Shown here piece by piece: positions 11,112 through 22,967 of a stretch of 64,000 nucleotides of DNA. The stretch lies in the NCBI GenBank assembly GCA_907165065.1, contig OU015534.1:34472937-34536936 (forward strand). Direction: 5' to 3'. The stretch's first letter is position 1, and every line of letters starts with the position of its first letter. This stretch comes from Caprimulgus europaeus (taxonomy: Eukaryota; Chordata; Aves; Caprimulgiformes; Caprimulgidae). The notes under the pieces were generated by a model. The model ran no database searches, was not told the origin of the DNA, and worked only from the letters and a program-made list of their open reading frames with translations. Both the position numbers and the translations under genes were made by a program.

Positions 11112-11167
11112 TTATATATATGTACACACACACACACACACACATATATGTATATATATATATGTAT
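11112..11167. repeat. Compound TA / CA dinucleotide microsatellite
   Basis: A TA block, then about eleven AC units (roughly 11123-11144), then ATATATGTATAT. The threonine/histidine and cysteine/valine runs in overlapping frames are translations of it. Confidence 0.95.
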
Positions 11168-11590
11168 GCAGGAGAAACATTCCTTGTGGCAGCAAAATGC
11201 CCACAGAATGAAGCTCTGTCCTCAGGAAAACGTTGTTTTTCCTATGGAGAACTGTTGGAGGCAATCTGGGACACCACAAGACTACAAGGATTGAAAAGCA
11301 GAAGAATGCCTGTGGAAAGAGCTGAAGAAGGAATTGATGGACCAGTCTGGAGCAAACACTGAGTGGGACACACCTGAGTGTAACAGGTTTTGCTCTGAAT
11401 GAGGTGCATGGCACTGGGAAAGGCAACAGGATCCAGAGAACTGCTAAAACCAGAGTTATTGGGTAGTTACTTTTCTCCAGCCAATAGTTCTTTTGCCTTT
11501 TGTAATGGTAAATTAAAACAGTTTTGGTCCTTAGATACAGCAGAGTGAAATGCAGCTAGGCTAGCAGAAGAATTCCAGTTTGATTTAAAA

Positions 11591-11713
11591 ACAAAATAAA
11601 ACAAAACAAAACAAAATAAAATAAAATAAAATAAAATAAAATAAAATAAAATAAAATAAAATAAAATAAAATAAAATAAAATAAAATAAAATAAAATAAA
11701 ATAAAATAAAATA
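11591..11713 (+). repeat. AAAAT pentanucleotide array with AAAAC leader
   Basis: About 30 bases of mixed AAAAC/AAAAT units lead into a pure AAAAT run up to 11713. The left interruptions suggest growth from the right. It may derive from a retroelement poly(A) tail, but I see no element body next to it. Confidence 0.96.
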
Positions 11714-12028
11714 TGTGTGTTTGTTTTAGACTAACTTGAGTGCAAGCCCAAAAGGTTTTTCAGACAAATAAAGTACAAGGAAGTTGTTCCTAAGGATTCT
11801 CAAGGAATACTACTGGAAAAGTTGTTATCAAAAGCAGATATCTGCAGTAGGTAACTATTGTGGAGATCTATACAAGCTGACACATAACTGCACACTGGAG
11901 GAGTCAACAGCTGAAGAGACCTTCTGGAAACCTCAACAAAGATTTCATCGTGCCTAGCATGGGTATTGCATTAAGAGATTGGTTTGTGCTTGGTTTCTGA
12001 GCACAAGGCCTCAAAATTATATTTTTAA

Positions 12029-12325
12029 TTGACATACTCAAAGGAGAGCAAGGTGAACTCCCCATCACCTGCATGGACTGCTTTGAGAGTTGGTAGAGTG
12101 AGGACACTGTGTGCACCAGAAGGCTTTGCAGCTCCTCTCTGCCTTCCTGGACATTCAGCTGTCTGTGCTCGTGCTCTGCTGTGTAACCTTGGGTCAGGTC
12201 TGTACCAGAATGACCCGGAGTGGCCCCGCTCCCTGAGTCTCTACAGAGGGTCTACCCGTGACACGTCCTTCTGGTGGCCAGGACTCATCAGAAAAGGTGG
12301 CAGCACAAAGCAGAAGGGGTGAGGA
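12029..12325. other. GC-richer block, possible LTR or leader remnant
   Basis: This block is clearly GC-richer than its flanks and includes a 97-codon plus-strand frame (12029-12322) without recognisable domains. The sequence after 12265 ('ttctggtggccagg') looks like a retroviral U5 end followed by a TGG-starting primer-binding site, but no matched LTR ends were found. A diverged host exon or CpG-poor regulatory block is the alternative. Confidence 0.3.
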
Positions 12326-12510
12326 CCAGTAAATCTGAAGAGTCTAACAGGAAATTTTAATTAGTTTTCAAAAGTGTCTTTTTTTTTAATGCTTGAGCAC
12401 TTCCTGCCACGACCCTGAATATGTCAGTCTGACTTTTTTCTCCAAATGTGTGTGATAATATTATGTATTTTTCCTGGATCACCTTAGTGCATCTCAAAAG
12501 GATAATAAAT

Positions 12511-13013
12511 AGACATCACTTTTCTCAACCTAATATATGGTGTTGAATTAAGAAGTAATGTTTTTAGATTAAATTTTGAAGAAATTAAAGAAAATTAGGA
12601 CAGTTATGGTAGTTAAGGATGAATAACAGGTAACAAAATCTCATCAGAAAAATCTGTTCAACTTATCTTTGTATTCTGCTGACCTGATTCATTCAGACTA
12701 AGAAAGTATGGCAATGCAGGAAAGATATAAAGGAGGAAATTAATTCAGCTGGAAATTTTCAATAGCACCTATGTGTTTACAAGATGTGCTTTTTCCACAA
12801 GTTACATATAAATTTGTCTTGTTAATATTTAAATTTAAATTATGTTTCAAGATGATTCTTCCCCAAATAACATTCTGATGCTCTTGTACTGGAATAATAG
12901 AGGTACACAACAGTATGTATCTTGAATAAGTTTCTTCTCTTCTTAAGCATCCTGACTGAATATCTTCCATCCCAATTTTCTTATAGAATAACCAAATGAT
13001 GATTTGGTAAAAA
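12511..13013. repeat. S2: second copy of the S segment
   Basis: Full-length match to 7588-8081 in the same orientation. It lacks the 118-bp flanking repeats and the CR1 context. Its right end keeps the hairpin (ACCAAAT-GATG-ATTTGGT). Its flanks share nothing with those of S1, so the duplication boundaries are sharp. The 76-codon frame at 12740-12970 is not kept intact in S1 and is not a gene. Confidence 0.93.
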
Positions 13014-16000
13014 GCCTTCTGAATTCTGTTATTTCCTGTCTGAAAGCCAGACCTTTTGGACTCCCCTAGAGTTCACAGGAGTTGGAGATAGGGATAAACA
13101 ATCATTCCAAAGCTTAATTTAGAAGATTTATATTTTTTTTTCTCCTGGAGGATGTCTGGATTAATTAAGGCAACATATTTTTTTTTATTTTGGATCAATG
13201 TGTAACAACTTTGTGTTCTGGTGTTTGGTGCCCATTTTTTGCACTGGTAGAGACATTGCTATATCTAACTAAGAAAAAATAAAACAAAATGTCAATTAAT
13301 GAATTAAATTCAAGGTCTCTTTGAATTTCCATGTTCAATGAGTTCCAGGTTTTGTTTGGTTTGGGTTTTTTTTTCTCTTAAATAAGATAACCAACCAAAA
13401 TCAGCATCAGAAAACCTAAGCCTCACTCATTGATTTTGTTGTGTTATGCGAGGGCAACCTAGGGCCCTATGTATTGATTAGTTCATGGGGAGTTTGTGCT
13501 GCTTCAGGTGCTGACTCACGAGATGAAAATGTGTCGTATCAGGTTTGCGGAGTTACTATTAACAAATAATACAATTCATTGCCAATCTTTTTACTGAAAA
13601 TGGGGCACATGTTTATTGACAGATTTAGAAGTCTCCATAAACATATCATCAGTGTGGCACAATATTGAGACTTTTTTTTTAATAGTGAAAGTCAGAGATA
13701 TCTAAGTTTCTGCATGTTTTGCCCTGAAGAGACACAGTGGGTGCTGTATTTACCACACACTCACCTCTGTCAGTCAGTTTAGCATAGCTCTGGCCGCTAA
13801 AGCACTAATTTTCAACCGTGATTGCATTCAGTAGCAGAAAATTACATAGGAGGCAAATATTCTTCTCACATATTTATTAGACTTCTTGCAATATCCATGT
13901 CCCATATTTAAATCCTGCATGCTTGAAAAACATCTTCAGATTGACCACAGCTTCTCAAAGGATGATGGTGAGTGAACAACTGCCACGTGATGATTTACTG
14001 CCATGCAGTTATTGCACCCAAAGTCTCTTCTGCTTTGAGAAAGCTAAATTTCAGACATTTTGTTTCCTATTCTATAACAGAGGGAACTTAATTAATGCAA
14101 TAGCTATGTCTGTCTTCGAGGAATTTTATTTTTTTTCTCTATAAACCACAATATAGAAAGATGTGTGAAACCTAAATTAGTTTTTGTCTCATTTCTAATA
14201 AATTACCTCCAGTAATATGTTACTCTCATTGCAGTGTTCAATATTAGAATAAATATAGATATTATTTTGTTATTATTATTTTAACAATACCTCTGTTGAA
14301 TGTGTCTTATTCTGGGTTCCCAAGGATATTGTACTGAGTATGGAACATAATGCCAACAAAATTAATCTTCTGTGGAACGTTAAGAGCAACATGTCTCTAC
14401 TGTTTAACAGTTCACCCATGGAGCTGCTTCTGGCACTGCTGAATAGCAAAGTACTAATATTCTCTCTTTAAGTTCTTCTAAAGAAAAAGATTGTATTCAT
14501 TTATAAACACACTAGTGCTTTATCTCCTGCAGAATGAAAAAGGAGGGGTGAAAAATTAACTTATTTCAGTATGCTACCAGTATTTCTGAAAATAAAAAGG
14601 AAAATAAAATAAAATTTAAAAAAAGGAAAATAAAATAAAAATGAAAATAAAAAGACCTCATTTAAACTTTATGTCATTGTTAAACACATTGATAAGTGGA
14701 ATCATTTTCATAACGAATTTAGGTTCTGCATTGACTCCTTGGAACAATGCTCTAGACAATATTACACACGACATTTAAAACATTTAAAGGTTGATTGTTT
14801 TCTGTTTCAGTCACACAGTAATAGTTAAGAAAATCATACACATTGATATCCCAGCTCAGGAAAGAAATCAAACTCTCTAATCTATTTATGTACAAAGTGG
14901 GTATGTAATTAAAAAGATTTCAAAAGGTGCCAAAGCTAAGCACTTGCCTAACTTATGAACAGACAAGCTACACCTTTTCTACACAAGCATGCTTTATTGA
15001 ATTAAAGACTGAAGTAACATGCAGGTAAATTATTAAATCTCTTAATTTTTTTTAATGATAAAAGAAAAAAACCACAAAAATCAGATGAACATTACTGAGA
15101 TTGATGTTGTCATTATTAGTTGTTTTGTTTCAGTGGCTTGTTACACTCAACAAGCAAGGTGAGAGGTTTGAATTAGACTCATTACTTCCAATAGCCCTTA
15201 AGAAAGAATTTTAGTAGCTAAAAACATTTCAAGTATTCAATTTATTTCAAATTTTCTTTAAACAAAGTTTTAAATTAGCTGTTTCTCCGCAAAGGTTTTG
15301 TTTCAAAGGTTTAGTTCAATATGAATAGCAGAACGTCAGACAGATAAAACACTGCTGGAATAGCTCCAGTTTATTTCAGCTGATCATATTTCCAGTCTTT
15401 AGGTGGGGAGCATGGCCCTTGCTGGTGTATGCACACCATCAAAAGGAATACCATGAAAGAAGTCCAGCTTTGTTTCTGCAGTCTTGTTTTGAAAGTTCCC
15501 TGAAATCACTAATTTCACTTATTATATGACAAGTTTTCTAGCCAAGATTGTTCAGAACCAAGGCTACAGCATCCTCTCCTTTCTCATCTGTTGTAGTCCT
15601 GTAGTTCAGCCTTTATCTTATTTAGTAGAGGGCTGTTCACCTGATTATGCAGGATCTCAGGATTTTCTGGGCTTGCCTTGAACTTCATTTATTTTGTTTA
15701 TTGTAATAATTGTCTAGTGACTTTATAACTCTCCAAGCATGAGAAAGAAGGAGACTGTGTTAAGAATGCATGGAAGTAATCCAGGCAGAGCCAGGAGTGA
15801 GGAACAAGGCACTCCCACCACTATGAACATCAGACTCCTCTTAGCAAAGATATCAGGATGCTAACAACTTGCTATGCTTCCCTTCTCCTCTCTTCTTCTG
15901 GAGGATGACTGGAGTTTCAGCCTCAGGACTCAGAAGGATACTGGAAGGTTGAGGATAACATCAAAATAAAGGTGTAGATGTTGGCAGATTTTCGTGTATA

Positions 16001-16079
16001 ACAATTATGCCTGTATATCTAATGGGGTCTGTATTGAGTTGGGCTAAGGGCATTTTTAGTATTGTATTGGACAAACAAT
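13014..16079. other. Unique AT-rich sequence, nothing recognised
   Basis: No gene, RNA or repeat family recognised apart from the A-rich low-complexity stretch at 14589-14655. 13490-13860 is less AT-biased and could hold a conserved non-coding element, which I cannot test. Confidence 0.45.
14589..14655 (+). repeat. A-rich AAAAT/AAAAAG low-complexity stretch
   Basis: Interrupted AAAAT and GAAAAT units. It is related in motif to the arrays at 11591 and 36758 but short and impure. Confidence 0.85.
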
Positions 16080-16560
16080 CAGTTCAAGACAGGGATCTTC
16101 TAGAGAGAGTCCAGCAGAGAGACCCAAAGATGGTGAGGGGCCTGGAGCATCTCCTGTGTGAGGAGAGGCTGAGAGAGCTGGGACTGTTCAGCCTGGAGAA
16201 GAGCAGCCTGAGAGGGGATCTGATCAATGTCCATAAATACCTGAAGTGTGGGGCCAAATGGATGGGGCCGGGCTCTTCTCGGTGGTGCCCAGTGACAGGA
16301 CAAGGGGCAATGGGCACAAACTGGGACACCAGAAGTTCCAGACAAACTGAAGGAAAAACTTCTTTGCTGTGAGGGTGCCAGAGCCCTGGGCCAGGCTGCC
16401 CAGAGAGGGTGTGGAGTCTCCATCTCTGGAGATGTTCAAACCCACCTGGACACTTTCCTGTGCAACCTGGTGTAGGGACCCTGCTCTGGCAGGGGGGTTG
16501 GACTGGAGATCTCCTGAGGTCCCTTCCAACCCCCACCAGGCTGGGATTCTGTGTGATTTG
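16080..16560 (+). mobile_element. CR1 LINE 3' end (ORF2 C-terminus + 3' UTR)
   Basis: The plus strand encodes the CR1 ORF2 C-terminal block: '[20 protein letters not shown]', then '[12 protein letters not shown]', then the region with '[14 protein letters not shown]', followed by a 3' UTR ending near 'gggattctgtgtga'. The piece is 5'-truncated within ORF2, as is normal for CR1 (reverse transcription starts at the 3' end). Internal frameshifts split it. The open frames at 16007-16372 (+) and several minus-strand frames are this element or its antisense. It is relatively well preserved compared with the copies at 6.6, 31 and 61.3 kb. Confidence 0.93.
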
Positions 16561-17489
16561 CATTTAATTAGACTGTTAAAACATTAGCTGGACAAACACT
16601 AATTTCTTAGCTCCTAACAGAAGCTCCCTTTTGCCCATCACAGGACTGTGACAATGTGCAGCTTGATTAGCAAAGCCAGCAACCTTTGGGCACACACCTA
16701 CAACACAATTTGGTGGGCAGAGTGGCTCTGCAGAGTGTAGGGGAGAAGTGGCAGTGGCCTGATTCACACAGCACCAGAAACACCCCCCATCCTCCATCCA
16801 ACTCCTGCAAAGTTACGTTCTACCACACATCCAGCAGTGATCAGTGCTGACACCGTGACATGGGTTTAGAAAACTTTAACATAAATAGGCATAAACAGGA
16901 GCCTGTTGAGTCAGCTTATTAGAAAGTAAATAGAAAATTGGGAAGCATTCTGAGCAGTAAGGTTTGTCTGTTGGCAAGTACACCACTGGATTATTTAATA
17001 TCATTTTGCCATCAATAATGACACTGAGGACTGCTCTCCATCCTTATCTCTCTTGAATTTCAGGGCTGAACATCAGCTGGTCATTCTTCAACTCCATTGC
17101 TCCTTTCCTAAAATAATGGGTTTTCATAAAAATTAAAGGGAATTCAGATAAAATACTTGGCTCAAAGTCAGATTAAATAAATGCTTTTCTAGGTAATAGT
17201 CCAAGTAGTTCCTATCAGCACAAGCAAAAGATTTCTAAAGAAATTAAATAAACTATTAAATAAGCAGCTCCTTGAAATGACAAAAATCATGTTCTGGAGA
17301 AAAAAAATAGGGAATTCTGAAGAATTAAGAGGGAGAAACATTGGAAATTCACACAAATTCACTCATTAAAAAATTATCCAATCTTGTATAAAGAATCTAC
17401 TTTAGGTATTTAGGTGGCACTAGCTACCTCTACTTTCTAAACAAGCTAATTTCTGAGTGACATGATTTCTAAACATGGACAAGTATCTG
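16561..17489. other. Unique sequence, nothing recognised
   Basis: No gene or repeat family recognised. 16600-16800 is moderately GC-rich with a 73-codon minus frame of no recognisable family. Confidence 0.5.
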
Positions 17490-18120
17490 AAATCATTTTG
17501 ATAGACACCCAATATTCTCCTCAGATGTTCTCTTGTAACTCATTTCTAGCAAATGTTGTCGGTGTTGAACTCTCTGAAGCTGAAGTGTGTACAACAAAAC
17601 AGCTAGGAAAAGCCTGCAAACACTGAATTTATGGTACTCCAACCTTGCCATGGTAAGACATAAATCAAGAGCCATAGATCCTGCTGAAACAGCAATGTCC
17701 TTAACCTTGCTAAATTCCTGACGTGTAAATATGAAGACTTAACAATATGGCCCTCAGGACAAGTTTCAGGGTCAAATATAACACCAAAATTATTCAGTGA
17801 GGAGGCAATTTTATATTCCCCACAAATGGTACCATAAATGAGGAACTGCTATTTAGCAGGCAATGGGCCAAATAAAATCAATTCTGGTTTAAGCACCAAA
17901 TGTTAGCAGACACTCCACACTTAACGTCTAATAAGGATCCTTCCAGCCTAGAGACAGATTTATCTAAGTCATCATGAACTGTTTGATATACCTATTATAT
18001 TTGGATGTCATCAGCATAAAGATAGCAATTAAGATCCTGCTTATAGAATAAATGACCCTACCAGGAGCACACACTATGCATGTTAAATAGGACAATCATG
18101 CTTTATAAAGTCTGTGGTGG
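17490..18120 (-). mobile_element. Ancient LINE fossil (L2/L3-like RT region)
   Basis: Reading the minus strand from about 18120, decayed reverse-transcriptase motifs appear in order. 'CYLYADDIQI' at about 18030-18000 is the YADD catalytic box. Further on comes 'FDPE', then 'HIVKSSYLHVRNLARLRTLL' at about 17750-17690 (family form 'HIRNIARLRPFL'). Then, in a shifted frame, 'ARLEYHKF' (family form 'SRLDYCN') precedes a 'LQLQRVQHRQHLL' block (family form 'LQLVQNAAARLL'). This order is typical of L2/CR1-L3 elements, which predate birds, and differs from the avian CR1 'FADD' copies elsewhere in this window. Multiple frameshifts and gaps show it is long dead. The 60-codon frame at 17493-17675 is part of it. 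Confidence 0.75.
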
Positions 18121-19522
18121 GATTTCCAGGCTTTATCAGGAAAGCTTCTCCACTCTTGTAAAAGAGAATTTTCAGAAATAAAGAAAAATAACTGAACAAA
18201 ATTAACCATAATCACATTTTGTTGCATCCTATCATAATAAGTAACATGGAAAAGACTATTACTATTCGGGCTTCCTGTGGCTCTAAGAAAACCTGTTGTG
18301 TATTATTTTAGGGGTATGAGGTAGCTGATTTAGGTTTTGGATATGGGTTGGTTTTTGGTTTGGTTTGGTTTGGTTTTGTCTTGTTTTTAATTTACTTTAT
18401 TATCTGCCAAGATGGGGTAGTTGTGTTTAAAAGAAATAGCAAAATCCTACTCCCTATTCATGTAGAACTAGTCAAAATTCCTAATGATGGCATGAGAGGG
18501 GGAAGATTTAGAAAAGGAATATGCAGTATTAGGATTATGCTTATAAATGAGATTACCATATAATTAATTATCCTTTATATGAAAGGGGAGATTAGGCAGA
18601 TAGGTCTCCTTCAAAAAGAAAAATAAATGTCTGTTTAAAACTTTAAAATTATCATTCACTGACCTGTTGAAATTTATTTGTAGACTTTTCTGCACACTAT
18701 TGTTGATTATTTCACATGTACAAAATATTCAGCACTTGTTCATATATCCTTAACCTCCAAAATGAGGAGAAAATAAAAAGATTCAGAGGTCTAAATTCAT
18801 TTATTCTACTCCTTTTCTAGGTTACAGGCAGTTTTTTGGCTTGCTGGAATTTGCATTCCTTTAATTAATTGCACTGGGAGCTCTGTGCAGATGAGAGGGG
18901 ATTTGGGAAAAAGCTCATAAACAAGCAAGTAAAGCAAAAGTCTCAACCTGAAATGTAGTATTAAACCTCTGAAATCTGTTCTCTTTTCTATAAGAAACAT
19001 AACTTTGTATGTAATGTATTCATCACTCAGTCTAACTTTTATATACTCACATGAAAAAAAATGTATTTAGTCTGGCAGCTTTTTAATTTTATTAAAAAAA
19101 AAAAGTTTTCATTGCAGCTGAGCAGAAATCTTCATCCTGAAAGCTCTTTCCTTCTTAGTGGGGTCTGTACATGAATCTGACAGAAAACCAGTATAAAGTT
19201 GTAGCTTGTTTTGCACAGCATACAAAATTAATGAGATTTGCTACAGGGTTTTTAGATTATATTTTGCTGTTGTTGTGGCCAGTTTTATCAGAAACGTGAT
19301 AGTTCTTTAAAATCCTGTTACTTTACCAAAAGATACCCCAAAAATAATTAAAAAAAAAAGAAGAAAAAACAAAAGTGATAATGTAAATGGTCTTAAGTCA
19401 AAATTAGAAGAACTGAAATGAAAGTAGGATGACAATTTTAACTGTCTTAAATTCACAGGAAAACTATTACCTTATACTCTAAAGCCTATTTTTTTTGTTT
19501 CCTCAGAGAATAGTCAAAGTAA
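18121..19522. other. Unique AT-rich sequence
   Basis: Nothing recognised except a short GGTTT-rich repeat (18346-18377) and A-rich runs near 19090 and 19350. Confidence 0.5.
18346..18377 (+). repeat. GGTTT short tandem repeat
   Basis: About five GGTTT units with a slightly impure start. Confidence 0.85.
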
Positions 19523-19964
19523 TTTCTTTCCTTTCCCTTTTCTTTTCTTCTCTTCTTTTCTCTTCTTTTTCCTTTCCTTTCCTTTCCTTTCCTTTCCTTT
19601 CCTTTCCTTTCCTTTCCTTTCCTTTCCTTTCCTTTCCTTTCCTTTCCTTTCCTTTCCTTTCCTTTCCTTTCCTTTCCTTTCCTTTCCTTTCCTTTCCTTT
19701 CCTTTTCTCTCTCCTCTCCTCTTCTCTTCTCTTCTCTTCTCTTCTCTTCTCTTCTCTTCTCTTCTCTTCTCTTCTCTTCTCTTCTCTTCTCTTCTCTTCT
19801 CTTCTCTTCTCTTCTCTTCTCTCCTCTCCTCTCCTCTCCTCTCCTCTCCTCTCCTCTTCTCTTCTCTTCTCTTCTCTTCTCTTCTCTTCTCTTCTCTTCT
19901 CTTCTCTTCTCTTCTCTTCTCTTCTCTTCTCTCCTCTTCTCTTTTCTTTTCCTTTCTTTTTCTT
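19523..19964 (+). repeat. 442-bp all-pyrimidine pentanucleotide array
   Basis: No purine interrupts the plus strand over 442 bases. The blocks are: irregular C/T leader; 27 CCTTT units (19571-19705); a transition zone; 20 CTTCT units (19721-19820); 7 CTCCT units (19821-19855); 15 CTTCT units (19856-19930); then an irregular tail. The block order suggests successive mutation and expansion of one ancestral pentamer. The 170-186 codon frames across it are repeat translations. Confidence 0.97.
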
Positions 19965-22900
19965 GGTTTTGTTTGTATTCTTCTCTTTTTTCCCCCAAGT
20001 CTATTGCAATTCAAGACATCAGCCAGAGTTATTGTCTTGCCAGGTATCAGTATGAAAATCACTAATTCAAAGTGTTTGATATTGCAGAGTGAGGAAGTCT
20101 AATCGTTCCTGTGGTTTTCTGATAAAGTGGTAAAAGTACAGTAAGAGGTTGTAGAAAGTTTTTGAAAATTATTTTATTTTTTCTGAAGTCTCAAAAAAAA
20201 ATCCTGGTGAGAATGTGGGAATTTTTTCTGAGAGAACAATTTAACTGAATTTACTAATCTTAGTCTATTTCAGAAATGCAATTCCCAACCATTACAGATG
20301 TAAACAGGACAAGCTGGAGAGAGAATGGAGTTTCCTTTGTACACTAGAGATGGCTGTTAAGAAAGTTCAGTTTTGACAGTAGTTTTTACTCAAACTGACT
20401 TTACTAAATACTTCAGAAAGGAACAGCAGCTCTGTTTAGAGAAATACCATGTTCCCTGGATCAAATCAAATGAGCACATTGTTATTAAATGGTTAACAAA
20501 TTTCTAATAATTGTTAAATATTTTCATGTCAGCTTGAGAAACGCCAACATAAACTATCCAAACCTAAATAAATTGAGTTGAATTTAATCTCATGTGCATC
20601 TATGAGAATGGTTGATAACTCGTAAGGAAAGCTGTCTCATGACTCAGAGGACACAGGACAAGTGTATTTTTATTTCATACTTATTGTCCTACAACTTGCA
20701 AGGGCAAAAGAGGATCTATGAACAGAAGTGAGTAAGGAAATATCCTAAATGAACCGTATTTGAGAAATAAATATAAATACAAGATTACCCATGTGTTTGG
20801 TGGCAAAGATTAATTGCTAGCAAACAGCAAGAAACATTTTCTCAGGCTTCAAGATTGGCAGGATTATAATGTAATTTGAAAATGAAACGTGGTCCTGTTC
20901 TTGTTTTTTAGAGAAAGGATTATAAAGATCAGAATTCTGATTCTGGAATTCTGTGAAAAATCTGCCTGATACTGTTTATAAACATCTTATACTGTGTGAA
21001 TAATAAATTTTAACCATGGATTCTACCACAAATGCAGCTGATATCGAACTGAGCAGCTGAACTCCAAGGCTCATGGATCATTCAATATTCACGTGTCACA
21101 AAAAATTCCTATTACTGCTGACATCACTCATAGCTACAGTGACCTGGTGGAAGTGGAGGATATTACTCACATATAACTCTGGAATTAAACTGCTTCCATG
21201 TTTCAGCATATGAACGTGGTTAAATATTAAAGTCTCAGGAGAATAACATTATAGATGTTATCATAAGTTCTTTTTTCAGAAAAAAAATTAATTTACAATC
21301 TAGCCTCCTTCATGCAGTTCTCACAAATTACCTACATATTTAGTTATTTCAATATTTTATTACTTTACCAAGGAATATTTAAATATTTTGTCATAGTTTG
21401 AGAGAAAAAAAAACATTCTTATCTTATGTTTTTAAAACATTCATTGCTATTTCAGCTTGGGGTAAAATGAGATGAGTTATGGAAATTTCTTACTAAATTT
21501 AGAGTTTTACTGTCCAATAATATTTATACAGGGCTAGATATTTTGGTTTTAAATACATGATTGAACAAGGAAAATGCTATCAGAATTTATACATCATTCT
21601 GCTTTCATTTGATTCTGATTTAAGAGAAAATTTAAATGGGACTAAAGTAAGCTAGATTTCTCCCACAAGGAAATCAGTATATGGCCAAAATGGCCTTAGT
21701 GTGTTATTTTTTTACAGTACAGGGAATTTTCATGTTTTACATATGAACACAGTTTTTTGATTGACCTATTCAAGCATAAATGCTCCTAGTAATATCTCAA
21801 AGTGGCCATTAACTCATGAATATTTATACAGTAAAAAGAGAAAGCAATTTTCACCTTGATATTTATGATTTCATTATTGTCGATGTTTCATCAATTTTAT
21901 ATCACTTTTAAGATAAGATAACAATCCTTGTTCCGTTCTAAGCTACCTTGGCATTGTATCAAGTCGACAGATAAATCAATATAATTGATAATCTGCTTTC
22001 TGGTGTAGCTAAGTATCAAGTGGACCTTAAGGCATCTGAGGAAAACTGATGGCTTTTTTATGTTGTGAATTGTTTTAACCATGTCACTACTGCACAGGAG
22101 AGCTGTGCTCCTAGAAAAGACATTCTGTCCCCAAAATTATAATTTTCACCCCAGTTATCCAGTGGTTATAATAATGAGAATATTACCAGTGCATCAAGAC
22201 AGGACAAAGAAATTAGTCTCTCTCCTTCAGTATTTTTCCTCTTTTTTTTTTCCTTTTCTGCAAAGAAAAAGCCACAGACTTCATGCAGGCCTGGGACAGT
22301 GTGGAGATGAGGGTCACCACCATATGTGTTCAGCTCAGCTGAGCAGTGTTCCAACTGCACACTCATTTCCACTAAAATGAGACAATTTTCTTGTGCATTT
22401 GTCTTTGTTCCTTAAACATTTCTAATGCACTGTGGGCAAAAAAAGCTAAGTCTCTCAGGTATCCTGTCCTTGCTTGTTGCCAATGTGGCATCACTGACAC
22501 GATGAAAAGGGACCTCCTCATCCTAAATCTCCCTCCTTCAAATAAACATTTCACCCAAGCCTCTCAGAAATACGCTGGAGACGACTTTTATTTGAATAAC
22601 AGGACCAGAGGAGGTCCACTTGCTATACCATCATATTGAAAGTGAACACTTCTCACTCAGGAGCTGGTGGATCTGGGGTAAACTTTTCACTGCCTGATGA
22701 CTTTGAAGCGTGTGGCTGCCACAGGAGTTCACCAGCCATCAGACTGCAGCTGATTTTGTTATGCACATGAGAACCCCACTTAGCTCCTCCTGTCCTGAGG
22801 AGGTCTTCACATTTTACATAAAAAAATAGATTAACATTTGTAAAAATACAAATGGGGGAAAAACCAACCAACCAACCATACAAACCAGCCTAGGAGTGAG

Positions 22901-22967
22901 TGACAATAACCTTTCTTTTGGAAGACTAAGTCCTGACATTTAGTTTTTGCTTGAAGTGCTTTGTACC
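19965..22967. other. Unique AT-rich sequence, nothing recognised
   Basis: Short frames at 22081-22650 overlap on both strands and show no family. A CCAA run lies at 22863-22880. Confidence 0.5.

Noticed and set aside
12740-12970. 76-codon frame inside S2
   Set aside because: Broken by substitutions and an indel in the S1 copy, so not under coding constraint.
13760-13850. AG|GTGAGT donor-like site on the minus strand near 13765
   Set aside because: Upstream acceptors are weak and the enclosed block is only 31-43 bases.
16084-16563. 159-codon minus-strand frame
   Set aside because: Antisense of the plus-strand CR1 ORF2 C-terminus.
19486-20062. Frames of 170-186 codons on both strands
   Set aside because: Translations of the pyrimidine pentanucleotide array. 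No conserved protein would show this.
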